A DNA stretch of 64,000 nucleotides from Deuterostichococcus epilithicus (taxonomy: Eukaryota > Chlorophyta > Trebouxiophyceae > Prasiolales > Stichococcaceae): NCBI GenBank assembly GCA_033439295.1, contig JAVTLE010000021.1, positions 1,798,009-1,862,008 on the forward strand, written 5' to 3'. The position numbers were made by a program, and so were the translations under genes. The notes beneath the pieces are model-generated. The model was not told the DNA's origin, did not search any database, and worked only from the letters and a program-made list of their open reading frames with translations. Positions 49,494 to 61,400 of this stretch are shown piece after piece (position 1 is the stretch's first letter; every line of letters begins with the position of its first letter).

Positions 49494-51452
49494 TCAGCTG
49501 GCCAACGCCACACGCTTTCCCTCAACAGTGACGCCTTCAATGCGCTCCAGCTTCACCTGCAGGATCGCCTTCAGGCTGACAGCGTCAGGCGCTGCGCCAA
49601 ACTCGGGCGCCGCCACCCAGTGCTGCCTAACCTGCTTGCTGAGCTGCTTCAGCGTCAGCTGCTGACCCTCCGACTGCGAGCATGCGAATGATGAGGGTTT
49701 GCCAGTGTGAGGGGAAGGCCCATGCAGACCGTCAGATTGCACCGAAGGCGAAGGTGCATCAGAGTGCCTCTAAGGAGTGCCTCCACCACAAACCTCTCTG
49801 CAATGCCTCAATCACGAAATCTCACCTGCCGCAGCAGCTTGCGGACGAGCTTGGCGTATTTGAACGACTTTGCGGGAGCCGCTGAAGGCAACGAGCGCGC
49901 CTCCTCTGCCGCAGGGGACCCCTCGTATGCCGTCTGCATCGATGCCTGCTCTGCAGCAGGCTCCTCCTCGTCGATGATGGTCTTCTTGCCCTCCCACTTT
50001 GCCCCGCCAATGATGCCTGCAGCGAGGTGAGACATGGATGAGGAACAGGGAAAGCTGGAAGCAGGGAAGCACATGGCCACCACATCTGATCAAGTGCAGT
50101 CGCTGCTGGTGCAGGCTGCTGCGCTGTGGCGCAAGGGAGCACGACAGAGCTCCACTCGAACCAGCGGACACGCAGTCATAGAGCAGCAAGATCCCCCACT
50201 CGACCCGAAGCAGTGAGTTGCGGCTGCAGGACTGAGAGCGCACCGCTGCCCTTGCCCTTGCCGAGGCCGGTCTTGCCGCTCGTCTTGGCGTTGTGCAGCG
50301 CCATGTACAGCCCCTCCTGCGTGTCCTCTGTGAAGCCGTGCGCGGGGTCGTCCAACGGCTTGGGCAGCGGCTTGGCGCTGCCCATCGCGCCCGCGGACAT
50401 GAAGCGTTTAGCGCCCCACCACCCCGTCGCCGGCGTCGGCACAAAGGCCAGGAGTGCCTCCTCCGCCGCCTGCTGTTCCCGCTCCGCTGCGGTGGGCTCC
50501 CGCGGCTGCGNCGNCGNCGCAGCCGCGGCGGCCGCAGCAGCCGCCGTCGCCGCCTTGGCCGCCGCCTTGTCGCCCTTCTTCCGCTTGGCTGACGGCGCCG
50601 GCTCCGCCTCCGATGCTGCTACGTCGACCGTGTCGCGCTTCCGCCGCTTTGCTTTGCTGTCTGGCGCCGCAGCCGCTGCCGCTGCGGCCTTCGTGGCTTT
50701 GGCGGCGGCTGGTGGCGGTCCCGATTGGCCAGCTGCCGCTAGCCTGGCCTGCAGGGCGGCCTCCTCCTGCGCGCGGATGCGGGCCAGCTTGCCCTGGCGG
50801 CCGCCGAAGCGGCCCCACGGGTCCTTGGCCAGCTCGGCCGCCAGCTTCTGCTCCGCCGCGGTGGCAGAGGAGGTCACGCCGTCGGCATGCGTGCGGCGGC
50901 CGGCGGCGGGCACCTCAGCCGTGGAGTCGTCACTGTCGCTGGAGTCGCTGTCGCTGCTAGAGTCCTCCAATTTGCCCTGCGGCAGGTGATCGCAGTTGGG
51001 TTACAAGCTTTGCACAAGCACACGGGGGGCAGGCGATACAGACCGCAAGAGTAGCTCGGCGCAACACGTGCTGCAACAGGATCTGCAACACACCTCTGCT
51101 GCGCCGGAGATGGTCGCCACGCTCTGCGCGTATGCCTCCTCCCACCACTTGTCCCTCCACATCTCGCTGCCATGAGCGCCCACCTGCATGGCAGTGATTG
51201 ACTCGGTTTGCAGGGTGACCCTTGCAACAGCCACGAGCGCAGCAGCACGGGTCGGCGCAGGCACCTCCTCACCCCTGTCTGGTCCTTCTTCTGCTTGACC
51301 TTGAGGGCTTCGGCCATGCCATCCTCCTTGGCACCCAGACCCTTGCCCTCGGTCCACCCGAACTGCCGCAGCAGCTTCTCGCCGAAGCCGCCCTTCGCGG
51401 TGGCCTTGTGCTGCGTCAGCAGGCCAGGCACGTAGCCTGCCGGCAGCTTCAT
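49494..51452 (-). CDS. G-patch domain protein, GPATCH4-like nucleolar protein
   Basis: GPATCH4-type proteins activate a DEAH-box helicase through their G-patch and act in nucleolar RNA processing. Five exons (51452-51273, 51183-51094, 50976-50244, 50016-49826, 49673-49494) join in phase, giving 457 residues. The G-patch at about 20-70 contains GFGEKLLRQFGWTEGKGLG and KEDGMAEALKVKQKKD. It is followed by VGAHGSEMWRDKWWEEAYAQ, which matches the family's post-G-patch motif. Then come a Ser/Asp stretch, Lys/Arg-rich nuclear-signal segments and poly-Ala. Near the end are GGAKWEGKK and a helical tail with LTLKQLSKQVRQHW. The ATG at 51452 gives a natural start just ahead of the domain. Undetermined bases at 50511, 50514 and 50517 fall in a poly-Ala codon run and keep frame. 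Introns are GT-AG. Confidence 0.88.
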
Positions 51453-51881
51453 GCTGTCTCGAGCCTGGGATCGGGGTTCGCTGCGGGAAGTTCTACGCTG
51501 CACGAATGGTGCTGGCCTGTCAGCGGGCGACGACGATGCGGTCGCGACTGCTTTGCCCTGAAGATGCTATGTATAGCGGTCGGCGATGTCAAACTTGAAC
51601 TACACCACGGCAAGCTGCCAGGGTTTGATTGTGCTTCCGCGCGCTGTGGCGGCCAATCAGTCATGCTGCGCTGGCGGCACACTCAGCCAGCCCACTTCGT
51701 GTCGACGTCACTCAGCTGATGCTGACATTCACATTTGCGGCTCATTCTCAATCTGCAGGAACAAGCCTCTGACGAGCTGCCACCGAGCCTGTGTCTGTTC
51801 GAAGGTCAAACAACCTGACTGTGAGCCAACCACACCAGTCAGCGGCGCGGGGTGGTGCAGGGACTTGAGTAGAGCACACCG
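51453..51881. promoter_or_regulatory. Bidirectional promoter region, GPATCH4-like / CBP3
   Basis: These 429 bases lie between the divergent start codons of a nucleolar G-patch protein gene and a mitochondrial chaperone gene. No defined element is recognised. Confidence 0.5.
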
Positions 51882-53657
51882 ATGTTGCGCGTGCGATCCG
51901 CCGGCCTGCAACGCATCGCCTACCAGCTGCTGCAGCACGCTGAGCAGTCGCAGGCTGCTTTTGGGCACCCGCCATCATGTGCCGAGGACCGGCAGTCGGC
52001 AGCGGCGTCGCCGCCGCCGCCACCCCAGCACTGGTCGTTGCAGCGGCGGCAGTATGCGTCGCCAGCTGCGTTCAAGGCGAGTTAACGAAGAGTCGAGCTC
52101 CTCATGTGTCACTTCGACTTCAGCAACGGCGACTTACAGCAAGTGGTCCTGGCCAGCGTACTAGAGGACCGCTGACTTATTGCAGGCGGCTGTGTCCAAT
52201 GCGCGCCCGCAGTCGCTCGCGCGGCCAAAGGACACGGGAGAGCTGCCCGACGACGACAGCATCGGTGGCCTGAAGCACTACCTGCTGAAGCTGGGTGGCT
52301 TCTACAGCCGAGAAAGCGCGCTCACACGAGGTGGGTGCGCCGACGGATGCGGGGGCAGTGCTCATGTGAGCGCATCGTCTTTGCATCGTGAGCTAATGCT
52401 TGGACCGTAACGGACACTCTCGGCCTGCATCCCTGAGTGTCCCAACGCATGGCTCGCTGCTCGACGCAGGCTCAAAGGGGCTGTATCAGACGGTTGTACA
52501 GCAGTCTGAGGATCCGGAGCTCAAACGAGGCGAGCCCCAGACTCATGGTCCTGGTGTCCTGACTCAACCGTCCTGTCCTGTGCAGTGCATGCAGCTGCCG
52601 TCTGCCCCTTGGCATGCAAACCAGTATGCGGCTGCTGAGGTGGATGAGTATCATGGATGAGCATCTATGGCACCTGCTGGCGCACCACTCCACAAGCTTG
52701 AAACAAGCAGGACCTGCTGTCACCAACACAATCGTTCTCTGCTTCGCCCAGCGCTGGGGCTGCCGGACAAGTTTGCGGCGACCTACTCGCTGTTGTGCCT
52801 GCACGTGTGGCTGCTTCTGGTGCGGCTGCGGGCGGAGGGCGATGACGGCCGCGACCTGGCGCAGATCATGTACGAGGGGTTCCAGGACGATGTCGAGCTG
52901 CGCGTGCACGCTGAGGGCGTCAAGGTGCGACCCTGCACCTGGCGACTTCTGCACACTTGGCCCACAGGGGTCTTGCCTGTCGGGAAGGGTCGGCAATCGA
53001 CACTGCCGGCTGGTGCCTGGTGGACAGCTTGGCCGTGCCAGGCAGTGGCGCTGCGCATCACGAATGTCACTCTGAGTTTGCGGCCGGTCTGCAGGTGCGG
53101 GTCAACAAGTGGCTGAAGGATCTGGAGAAGATGTTTTACGGTGGCTGTGAGTCCTACGAGAAGGTGTGCGCCAGGGTGTCTGCAACACGCCGTCTGTGGT
53201 GTGCAAATCTGTGGCACCGTGCCGGCGCGCTCGAATGGTCAGTAGCCCATTTCAAAACCAGCGTCATCCCGATGCACGTGACGCACTCGAGGCACATCAC
53301 ATGCAGGCGCTCAAGGGCGAGGAGGACCTGACAGAAGCCCTCCTGCGCAACGTGTATGCCGATGACCCCTCGCAGCGGCACAATGCCAGCGCCCTCACCC
53401 ACTACATCCGGAGGTGGGTCATTGACAACCGTTGGAGGCTCTTCCGCGCCCGTGCGCTTGTGTTTGAACATGCCGTGGTCTCCATGTGACGTCACACGTG
53501 GTGTGTATGTTCGCACAGGGAGCTGGCGTGCTTGCAGATGACGCCGAGCAAGGCGGTCCTGGGCGGCAAGATAGCTTTTTCAAGGCTGCACCAAGATAGG
53601 CCTGCTGCCAAACTGCCAGCGGAAGCGCAGCAGCCGCTCAACCATGCTTCACTTTGA
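51882..53657 (+). CDS. CBP3: Ubiquinol-cytochrome c reductase assembly chaperone CBP3/UQCC1
   Basis: CBP3 binds newly made cytochrome b with CBP6 at the mitoribosome exit and guides assembly of the bc1 complex. Seven exons (51882-52076, 52186-52330, 52470-52529, 52752-52924, 53095-53163, 53307-53413, 53519-53657) join in phase, giving 295 residues. The start, MLRVRSAGLQRIAYQLLQ, is a clear mitochondrial presequence followed by a Pro/Gln-rich linker. The ubiquinol-cytochrome c chaperone domain runs from about residue 115: LPDKFAATYSLLCLHVWLLL, RLRAEGDDGRDLAQIMYEGF, VKVRVNKWLKDLEKMFYGG and ALTHYIRRELACLQ. Two introns have GC donors: AAG|gcgagt after 52076 and GAG|gcgagc after 52529. TGTAA at 53673-53677 lies 15 bases after the stop. 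Confidence 0.93.
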
Positions 53658-53963
53658 ATGAACGGTTCAACCTGTAACACAAGGCTGTGTACTTGTATCC
53701 ACCAGTGGCTCTGCTGCAACTTCGATGTCTTTAATAAGCAAGCTCATCCAATTGAGCCGATTGATAAACCGCCAATCCCGCTTGTGCATGGGCTCGCTGG
53801 TAAAATTTGGGCGGCAAAATCTACTTGCGGTGGCAACGCACGATTCAGCAAACAGGTACATTGAAAACCTCTTACAGCGAGAACCAAGGCGCAGCTGCGT
53901 GTCTTGTGTTGCCGAGACAAGGAGTCGAAAGCATCGAGTTGACCCACCTGCTCATCTCGAGGC
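53658..53963. promoter_or_regulatory. Short intergenic region, CBP3 3' end and next promoter
   Basis: These 306 bases are less GC-rich than their surroundings. They hold the CBP3 3' end, with TGTAA at 53673-53677, and the upstream region of the next plus-strand gene. No gene is seen. Confidence 0.5.
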
Positions 53964-54953
53964 ATGTCGCAGTCGGGCAGAACAGCTATCCATACAGCAG
54001 CATCGCGCGTCAAAAAGAACAAGGCCGAGGCAATTAAGAGGTACAATCGACTTGCTGAATGCTTTACTCAAGCAAGGAATTCGCACCCCTATACTCGCAA
54101 GCATTGATATAATGGCTTGATTTTGCTTTCCGCAGTGCCGTCGAAAGCAATCAGGCCTCCACAGTCACTGCGATTATCGTCGCTGGCGCGCTAGGCGCAT
54201 TTCTGTGGTGGCGCCGCCGCAGCGGTAGCGGAAATGGTGCAGGCCGGCCCAAGCCTCCCGCAGGCTCCAAGGTCAGTTGACCACAGGTCAGCCAGCTCCA
54301 TGCCCTCTGACTCTTCTGGTCTCAGATGACCCTAATCCTGCTTTGGTGGGTTGCGCGCGTCACTTGAGTGACCACACTCATGCCTGGTCTGCAACCGCAG
54401 GGCCCCAAACAGCAGACAGCGGGCCAAGCAGCCAGCAGTCTCCCAAGGTACGGCTTTTGCATCCATATCGCGCCAGACTCTGCTACCCACATGTTTTCGC
54501 TGCAATGCGTCGTTGCGTAAGCTAGGTAGCAGCGGCATCTGCCAGCAGCGCCGACTTCAGTCTGATCTGCCGCTGCCTTGCGAACCTGGCCTCGTTCGCG
54601 AGTACAGGAACAAGGCCAGCTCGAATAAGAAAAACAAGGCACGTAAGAAGGAGGAGCGGGAGCGGAGGTCTGACAAGCGAGACAGGTGCTGCACCTTGCC
54701 CATTGCTATCCGTCCACCCCGCGCCTCGCTTGATTCATGGTACAATCCCCAAATCAATCATGCAGACAGGGCCTGCTTTGTGTGCACGAACGACACAAAT
54801 GTCGCGTCGCCCCTTACTAAGCTGCCGATTTTGCCGCACAGGGAGGCAGCGCAGCCAAAGTCACAGCCGCAGGACGAGCGACGAGAACAGGAGGCAGACC
54901 CAAATAATGACAAGCTCATTTTGAATTATAATCATTATGTCCCGAGCATTTGA
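53964..54953 (+). CDS. Small single-pass membrane protein with Lys/Arg-rich tail (149 aa, unknown family)
   Basis: Five exons (53964-54040, 54136-54271, 54401-54447, 54608-54685, 54842-54953) join in phase with GT-AG introns, giving 149 residues. After a polar N terminus (MSQSGRTAIHTAASRVKKNK) there is one membrane span, ASTVTAIIVAGALGAFLWW, followed at once by RRR, so the tail should face the cytosol or matrix by the positive-inside rule. The tail is Gly/Pro/Gln-rich, then strongly basic and charged (NKKNKARKKEERERRSDKRD), and ends with NDKLILNYNHYVPSI. The basic stretch could be a short coiled coil or bind RNA or acidic lipids. I do not recognise a family. All phases are consistent, which makes a real gene likely. 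Confidence 0.7.
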
Positions 54954-55261
54954 GTTACAAGCTTGTTGATTTTGGTTTCTGAACATCGATTTTAGTGGTG
55001 GTGTGAAGTTTTAAGCAAGGGCTCAATACAAAGCCGCGGTGATACTGCTCGGCAACGCTCACTGTCCATATAGCATGGCTCATCTACCCACCATCTCAAA
55101 ACACGTCATTTTTCAACTTGCAGCCACCTACACATTGTCCTGTCTGGGCGGCAGGAGCGCGGCGCTTCACTCAGCGAGCCATTCACTGCCACATCGCCAC
55201 TATTACATGACAGCCCCTTCGGCCGCATCGTCCAGCCAAGGCTGTCGCCCCCCGATGCGAC
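54954..55261. other. Convergent intergenic region
   Basis: These 308 bases separate facing 3' ends. On the minus strand a TGTAA at 55203-55207 lies about 55 bases after the stop of the downstream gene and is a candidate poly(A) signal. Nothing else was seen. Confidence 0.5.
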
Positions 55262-58063
55262 CTACGGCTCCACCTCCACACTTTCCAGCAGCAAGTCCAG
55301 GATGTCCTGCGCCAAGCGCATCACATCGGCGTCTGGGCAGCAGGCCGCCAGGTCCGCAAGGAAGTCGGGCACTGTGCGCTGGCCAGTTGCCGGCGCCGGC
55401 TCCGCATTCGGATCGGCCTGCCGGGTGAGTAGTGCTGCGCCCTGGCTGTCCGCCTCCGTCCACTTGTTGACCACCTGCAGCGTCGACGGTCAACCCTCAT
55501 CCAGTATGAGCAGCCAGCATGTTGGTGATGACTGCGTGTGCAGCAGCAGCGTGCAGCGTGCACCAGGCGGTGTGTTGGCACGGCAACCGCATCCGTTAAC
55601 AGCATCATTGCGGCCTTGTGCTGTGATCTCCTGTTGTGCCAAACCCGCCTCGACCACCTGCAAGCCGAGGCTTCCGCCCTCGAGCGGGCACCAGCACGCC
55701 AGCGGCGAGGATGGGTGCACAAATCCACCTCGAAGGTGCCAGTCGGAGCTGTTGCACATTCCATCAAATCACATTCGGCTCCGCATCGCACCTCGAGGAC
55801 CTGCTCCTTGTAGGCAGGCTCCTTCAGCGGGCTGAGCGGCGACAGGCGGGCGCCGACAAAGTGCCCCAGGGCCTCCTGCCGCTGCTGGCGCTGTCGCGCT
55901 GTGCCGAAGCGGCCGAGCACAAATTCCGAGGTGTCGCTGTCGTCCAGCATCGCGTGCACCGCTGCGCCCGCGTGCCTGGCGATGCCCTGCAGGGAGGTGG
56001 CAAATCACAGTGGGGCCACAATGTTCGGCAGAGCGTTTTCAAGTCTCCCTCTCGCATGTGCTGCTGCTGCCGAAATCGACTGCAGTCCAACACAGCTATC
56101 AGCAGCCAGGAGCAGGCCTGATCAGACTTGAGAAGGAAGAAGGACGCACCTTATGGTGGACGGCCGCGGCGCCGAGCAGCGCCAGCGCCAGCCGTGGCGC
56201 GGTGGTCGCGCCGGCGAGCACGCCGCGGGNNTCCGGCTCCGNCNCGNNCGCNNCGCCACCACGGCGGCCGCCTGTGCGGCGGTGGCGCTGTCGCCGGGAC
56301 CGCGCCGCCCCAGCATGCAGGCCATAGCCTCCACCCAATCATCCGGCTTCGACTCTGCTGCACACCACGACGGTCAGCGGGTGCATGAGCGCTTGCACAT
56401 TAATCGAATGCCCCAGGAACAGAGAGGGGGGAGAGGAGGGGGGCCGCAGGACTGCCAGTGCAGGCGCCCCCTTGCCTGTCGATGCTGCAGCCCTCGTGAC
56501 AACTCGAGGACATCTCGTGGACAACTCGGAGCGCGGGCCTTCCGCAAGAGGGGGTGCGCTCACCAAGCAGGGCGGTGCGGAAGGCCGCGGCGGCGTCGAG
56601 CGCAGCAGGCCCCGCCATGTCCGGCGCGGGCTTGCTTGATGCGCTGCTGCTGGACCCTGCCATCTCCAGCCCCACTCGCAGCAGCTTGGCTGCAGGCAGC
56701 GCCACGAGCATCCGGGTCAGATCGCGACACCGGCAGCACACCTTTGTGACCCTCACCCTGCCGCCGGTACACGCTGTTGTCAGGGTGACCAGCACAACTA
56801 CTTGACTCGTGAAGCAGAGTCGAGCGCTATGAACCTGCACGCCGCCAGCCCGATCGCAGGCAGCCGACGGCCAGATGAAAAAGCTGGGGTTGGTCGCCGC
56901 CTTACCCAGCAGGAACAGGGCGCCTCTGGACGCCGGCCGCGCCGGCTGCTGCGCATCCAGCGGCAGGCCCGGCGGCAGCAGGCAGGCCGCCAGCGCCGGC
57001 AGCAGTCCGCAGTCAGCGTACAGCTCCGGCAGCGTCGCCGCTGGCGGCGCCGCCCGCTGGTCGCCCCACATCTGTGGCAGGAGTGATGCAGGACAGCGGC
57101 GTCAGGGTCACTGTAATTGTATTACAGGGCAGCCCTTATGGTTCGAGCTCTGGTGCCTGGCTTCGTTGCCTGCAGTTGACCGGCTGCAGCTGAGCATTGC
57201 TGTGCAAGGGTGCGAGCTGCGGGACACGGCCTGCAGGCGCACTGGCGGCTCGAAGCAGCTTGGTCACTCACAGCAGTGGACGGCGCTCGACACCCGTTGC
57301 GGCAAATCAAAGCTTACGCACCTGTGCTTTGGCTGTGTGATTGACCGGCTCCGGCGGGCACAGGCTGAGCGCGTGCACCAGGTTGGATGCGCCTTTTGCG
57401 CACGCCGCCCGCACCTCCTGCGCCACCTTGCGGCAGCCGAGCGCCTTTACCATCGCTGCACACACGCCGTCACAGCGCTGTGTCAGTCATGCCTGTGCCG
57501 AGTCATGCCGATGTGCAGGTGTCAGGCGCATGTCTTGCCAGCATGTTGCCGAGTGAGTTGCCGACATGTGTGAGCCTGCAAATTGTGCAGCTCGCCGACG
57601 CGGCGGTGGGATGCCAGATGACACAGGCCCCACCTGCGACGACGGATGCTGGGACGCTCGTCACTGTGTCCTCAATGATGCTGCTATCGAAAACCTCCAG
57701 AGCTGCCAGCAGGTCTGCGTCAGCGTAGCCGGCGCTGCCGGCACCGGCGGCGGCACTGCACCAGCTGCCGGCCAGCGCCGCAGAGAGCGCCCGCCAAAAG
57801 GGGTGCCCCGTGCCGTTCACGCGGCCACCCGGCGGCAACCGCAGCNGCTGCGGCGGCTGCGCCGGCGGGGGCCGCTGCGGCGGCTGCGCGCCCAGCGGCG
57901 GCGGCGCGGGCTGGGGCGCCGATGATGACTGCCGCGGCTGCTGCGGCTGCTGCTGCTGAGGCCCGCCTGACCCCTCCTGCGGCGCCTGCCCGGTCTGGGC
58001 GTGCGATGCAGGAGGCGCCTGCTGTTCGATTCCCTGCGCCTGCAGCTGAGCCTGCTCCACGCC
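55262..58063 (-). CDS. Unidentified helical-solenoid-like protein with Pro/Gln-rich N terminus (start unresolved)
   Basis: Seven exons join in phase apart from one break at undetermined bases: 58063-57634, 57455-57322, 57071-56906, 56689-56564, 56357-56150, 55986-55801 and 55474-55262, about 487 residues. The N-terminal 70 residues are Pro/Gln-rich. The remainder is a chain of Ala/Leu-rich amphipathic helices (e.g. AMVKALGCRKVAQEVRAACA, LPELYADCGLLPALAACLL, GALFLLAKLLRVGLEM, WVEAMACMLGRR), suggesting a HEAT/ARM-like solenoid. The C terminus is VPDFLADLAACCPDADVMRLAQ followed by a Leu/Glu tail. I cannot assign a family. An upstream start exon is needed. A candidate ATG at 58111 would imply an intron of only 36 bases, so the true start may be further upstream. 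N runs lie at 56230-56253 and one N at 57846. Confidence 0.65.
56230..56253. other. Cluster of undetermined bases inside an exon
   Basis: Eight N lie at 56230, 56231, 56242, 56244, 56247, 56248, 56252 and 56253 in a GC-rich, Ala/Arg-coding run. The reading frames on the two sides do not match with the printed number of bases, so the local consensus length is probably wrong. Confidence 0.85.
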
Positions 58064-58111
58064 CTGCGGCTCAGTCCAACGACTGCTTCAGTGCCACACA
58101 GGTGGAGCCAT

Positions 58112-58456
58112 GTGTGGCACTTCCAAGCTCAGGCGTCGACATTGTTTTGTTCAAACTGGTGCCCAATCCTCTTCCAAACCAAGAATATCTGTGGAAGAAA
58201 GAGCATAAGGTCCCGCTCGATTACAGGAGATCCATCTCGCTTACATAAGCACAAGCACCAATGCTACAGCCTAAGGCAGATCTCCCACCACAAAGTTGCT
58301 TCCGTTCGTACAGTTCCTGATCCTACACGTCTGTCAGGGCTTGCTTTGCTGCTGCCATGTGCCTCCAGGCCCCTCCGCCGCCAGAGCGTCAGGCCGCATG
58401 CAGCATCATCTGCGGCAGCATCATCGGCACAGGCACGGAGGTAGCGGCGCAGGACT
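58112..58456. other. Intergenic region between the solenoid gene and FAS1
   Basis: These 345 bases follow the FAS1 stop codon and precede the mapped part of the solenoid gene, both on the minus strand. Minus-strand TGTAA copies lie at 58221-58225 and 58241-58245. A first exon of the solenoid gene may lie here but could not be fixed. Confidence 0.4.
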
Positions 58457-61400
58457 CTACACCTCCATGGGCTGCGCGTCGCTGCAAGGCTCAGCGATGG
58501 TCTGCCCCGCCGCATCTGCTGAGCCCGTCTGGTCGTCGGGGGCGGCCTTGCTGCCACCTGCTGCCGCAGTCCCGCCCTGCAGGCAGGTGTCACCAACCGG
58601 TCATGCACGGAGGACCACAGTCCCCATGTGTGACGCGCTGGCACTGACCCGACTGCCGCAGAGCTGACGATAGGTTATTAGCAGTAGCGAGGTGACCGGG
58701 GAACAGCAGAAGGCTTGCCTGCATGGCGGCTGCCACAGCAGCGCCCGACGCCCGTGCGCCGGCCAGGCTGGGGCTGACCGCCGGGGCTGTCTTTCCGTCA
58801 GCAGGTTGGGCCGCGTCTACTGCCATGGCCGCAGGCGCATCGCCGTCACGGTCCAGACTGGCAACTGCAGGCGCGGCTGCCGCAGGCGACGCAGCTGCAG
58901 GCGAAGCCGCAGCCTTGGATGGCGCGGCAGGCTGAGCCAGCTGAGTCGGTGCAGGCGAGCGCTGCGCGGCCGGCAGCGCCACCGGCGGCAGCCCCGCAAA
59001 GGCGGCCCCCACGCTCTGCTGACCTGCCGGGCTGCTGCGCTGGACTGCTGCCGCCTCTGCCGTCATGCCTGCAGCGGCCACAATCTCAGCGGATGAGGCC
59101 CTGCGCAATCTCAGCAGCCGCTGGGTGGCAGCATGAGGACTGTGCTTCGCACCTTGCAGGCTTACATTGTGCACACTGTATCACGCACTTGGCCACTCAC
59201 TGCAGCGCCCTGAGCATTGCGCCTTGAGCTGCCAACAACAACACCAGTCAAGTGCTGCGCAGACACTTGCCGTGGGCCGCCAGCACGTCACTGCTGATGA
59301 TCCAGCGAGCGCCGCTGTGCTGTGCGCCCTCCTTCACATGCCGCTCGATCCAGATCTTGGGCACTGCAGGGTGCACTTCCCGGAAGCCCCTGATCACCTG
59401 CAGGTCAATTGCGACAGCCTCAGAATCTCAATCACATGCCATGTAGTCCAGGCACTTGCAAACAGGAGCTCTATCGGTAACGCGACTCCAGCAGCTCACA
59501 GAGCACGTTGCCCTGTGGTGAGCTTGCAGGGTGGTTGATTCCCCCGTGTTTGCCCAGAATGAGGGCAAGCAACCATCCTCAGCGCGCTTAGGTTTGGGGC
59601 GTGCGAGGGTTTGGAAGTGTTTGCCCTCATGTTGGGCAGGTACAGCGCGACTGTGGACGCGTGCATCACCCCAGGCACAGCGCCTGCATGCGAATGGACC
59701 GCAACGGGTGTTTCAAGTCGTGGGGCCAAAGGGTGTTGTATGGCAAAAGCTCTGCACAGCCGGGGGGCGCCACCTTCTCACGGGCCTTGAGCTCCGGGTG
59801 CGCCAGCAGGAATCGGATCAGCGGCGGCATCATCTCCTGCTCCCGCGCCAAGGCCTTGGCCGCCGCGCTCGACTGCCGGCCTGCGAGTACACACCCTGGC
59901 TTGATCTCGACGCGACTGGCATCTGCAAGGTGTGTGCAGCGACGTTGTCACCGCGGGGTGGTGGCCCAGACAGGGGTGGACGACACACACAGGCAGCCTG
60001 GCAGCAAGGTTGTTGGGGGCGCTCCGATGCTGCAAGCAGAGGTGAGAAGGGTCTTACCTCCCGCGGGGGCGGCAGGCGCGGCGGCCGCGCCGGTCGCGGC
60101 CCCCGCCTCGTCCTCGGCATCCTCGTCCGGCGGCACAGTGATGTAGACGCCCGGCGTCACGATCTGTGCGGCGTCCATTGAGAGCAGATCAGAAAATCCC
60201 TGGTGTTCTCCTCCAAAACCCTGCACAGGATCAGAGCCGGAGAAGATGCGGAAGGGAGTTGATGCTACCTTGGCTTCAACTGACACGCCGCATGCACACA
60301 CTTGAGGTTTACGCACACGCAGATTGCGCAGCCCCGCACCTGCACTGCGAGGGCGTCCAGCCAGGCGGCGTTGCACGTCTGCACGTCCGTGTGCGCAGAG
60401 GCGCCTGAGTCTGCAGGGCCCCAGGGCGCCAGCGCCGACACCACCAACGGCTTGTTGGTGCGCGCCGCGCGCGCCACCGCGCTTGCTAGCAGCGTCGCGT
60501 GCCGCCGCCGGCCCTTCTCCGCCTCGTCATCCTCCGTTTTCGCCGCCAGCGGCCCTGCGCAAAAGCATTGTGTCGCTCATGGACTAAGCGGTGACCAGGC
60601 TTTCAGGTCTCTGCGTCTTCTGATGTTCGCTTCTGGAGGGCTTTCGTCTCACTGGCATGGCTGCAGGCGTGACTCATGATGATGCGAGCCTGACGTCAAG
60701 CCACACCACCATCTCAGTCACACCAACGGACAGCTGCAGAATGCTCAAATCGCCAACACCACAACAACAACGCGGACGCACCCTGGACGGCGGCGTCAAT
60801 CTCTGCAGCGAAGGCCTCATCGTTCTCCTCGTCAACCGCGGACACTCCCTCCGACTGCGAAAAGCAGCCGTCTTCCACAAAGAAGCCAGAGCCGGAGCCT
60901 GCCTCCGACTCGCCCGCGTCGCCGTCGTGCGACATGGCGTCGTCATCCTGCGACGGCAGGGGTGAACGGTTGAGGCCACAGGAAGCTCAGCTCGAGTCGA
61001 AAAGGCGACTGCACACTTGCCAGGCCAGGCAGGAGGCATAGGCCACCCATCATCTCCTCTGTGACCATGACCCCTGGATGTTGCCAGTGCGCCGCCGCCA
61101 GGAAACAGGCACCCAACCCAGCCCAGCTGAGCTAGATAGAGCCAACGTCCACCATCTGCCGCAAGGACAGAGGGTTACGTGCCGGGAGGTGGCGGGGGGC
61201 GCACCGACAGCTGCTCCCCGTCCTCGGGCTCCACCTCCCACTCGTCCTCGCTGTCCACCTCGTAGTCCAGTGCATCGTCCCGGCCGAGCGGCCGCCGCGG
61301 CCGCACTGCCGTGCTGCGGCGCGCACAGCGAGGATGCATGAGCACATGGCCTGCGACTCGGATGCCTTGTGACCTTCCTGCACGTTTCTGTGAGCCTGCC

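Noticed and set aside
58100-58111. ATG-GCT-CCA-CCT as first exon of the solenoid gene
   Set aside because: It would require a 36-base intron, shorter than any other in the window; kept only as a weak possibility.
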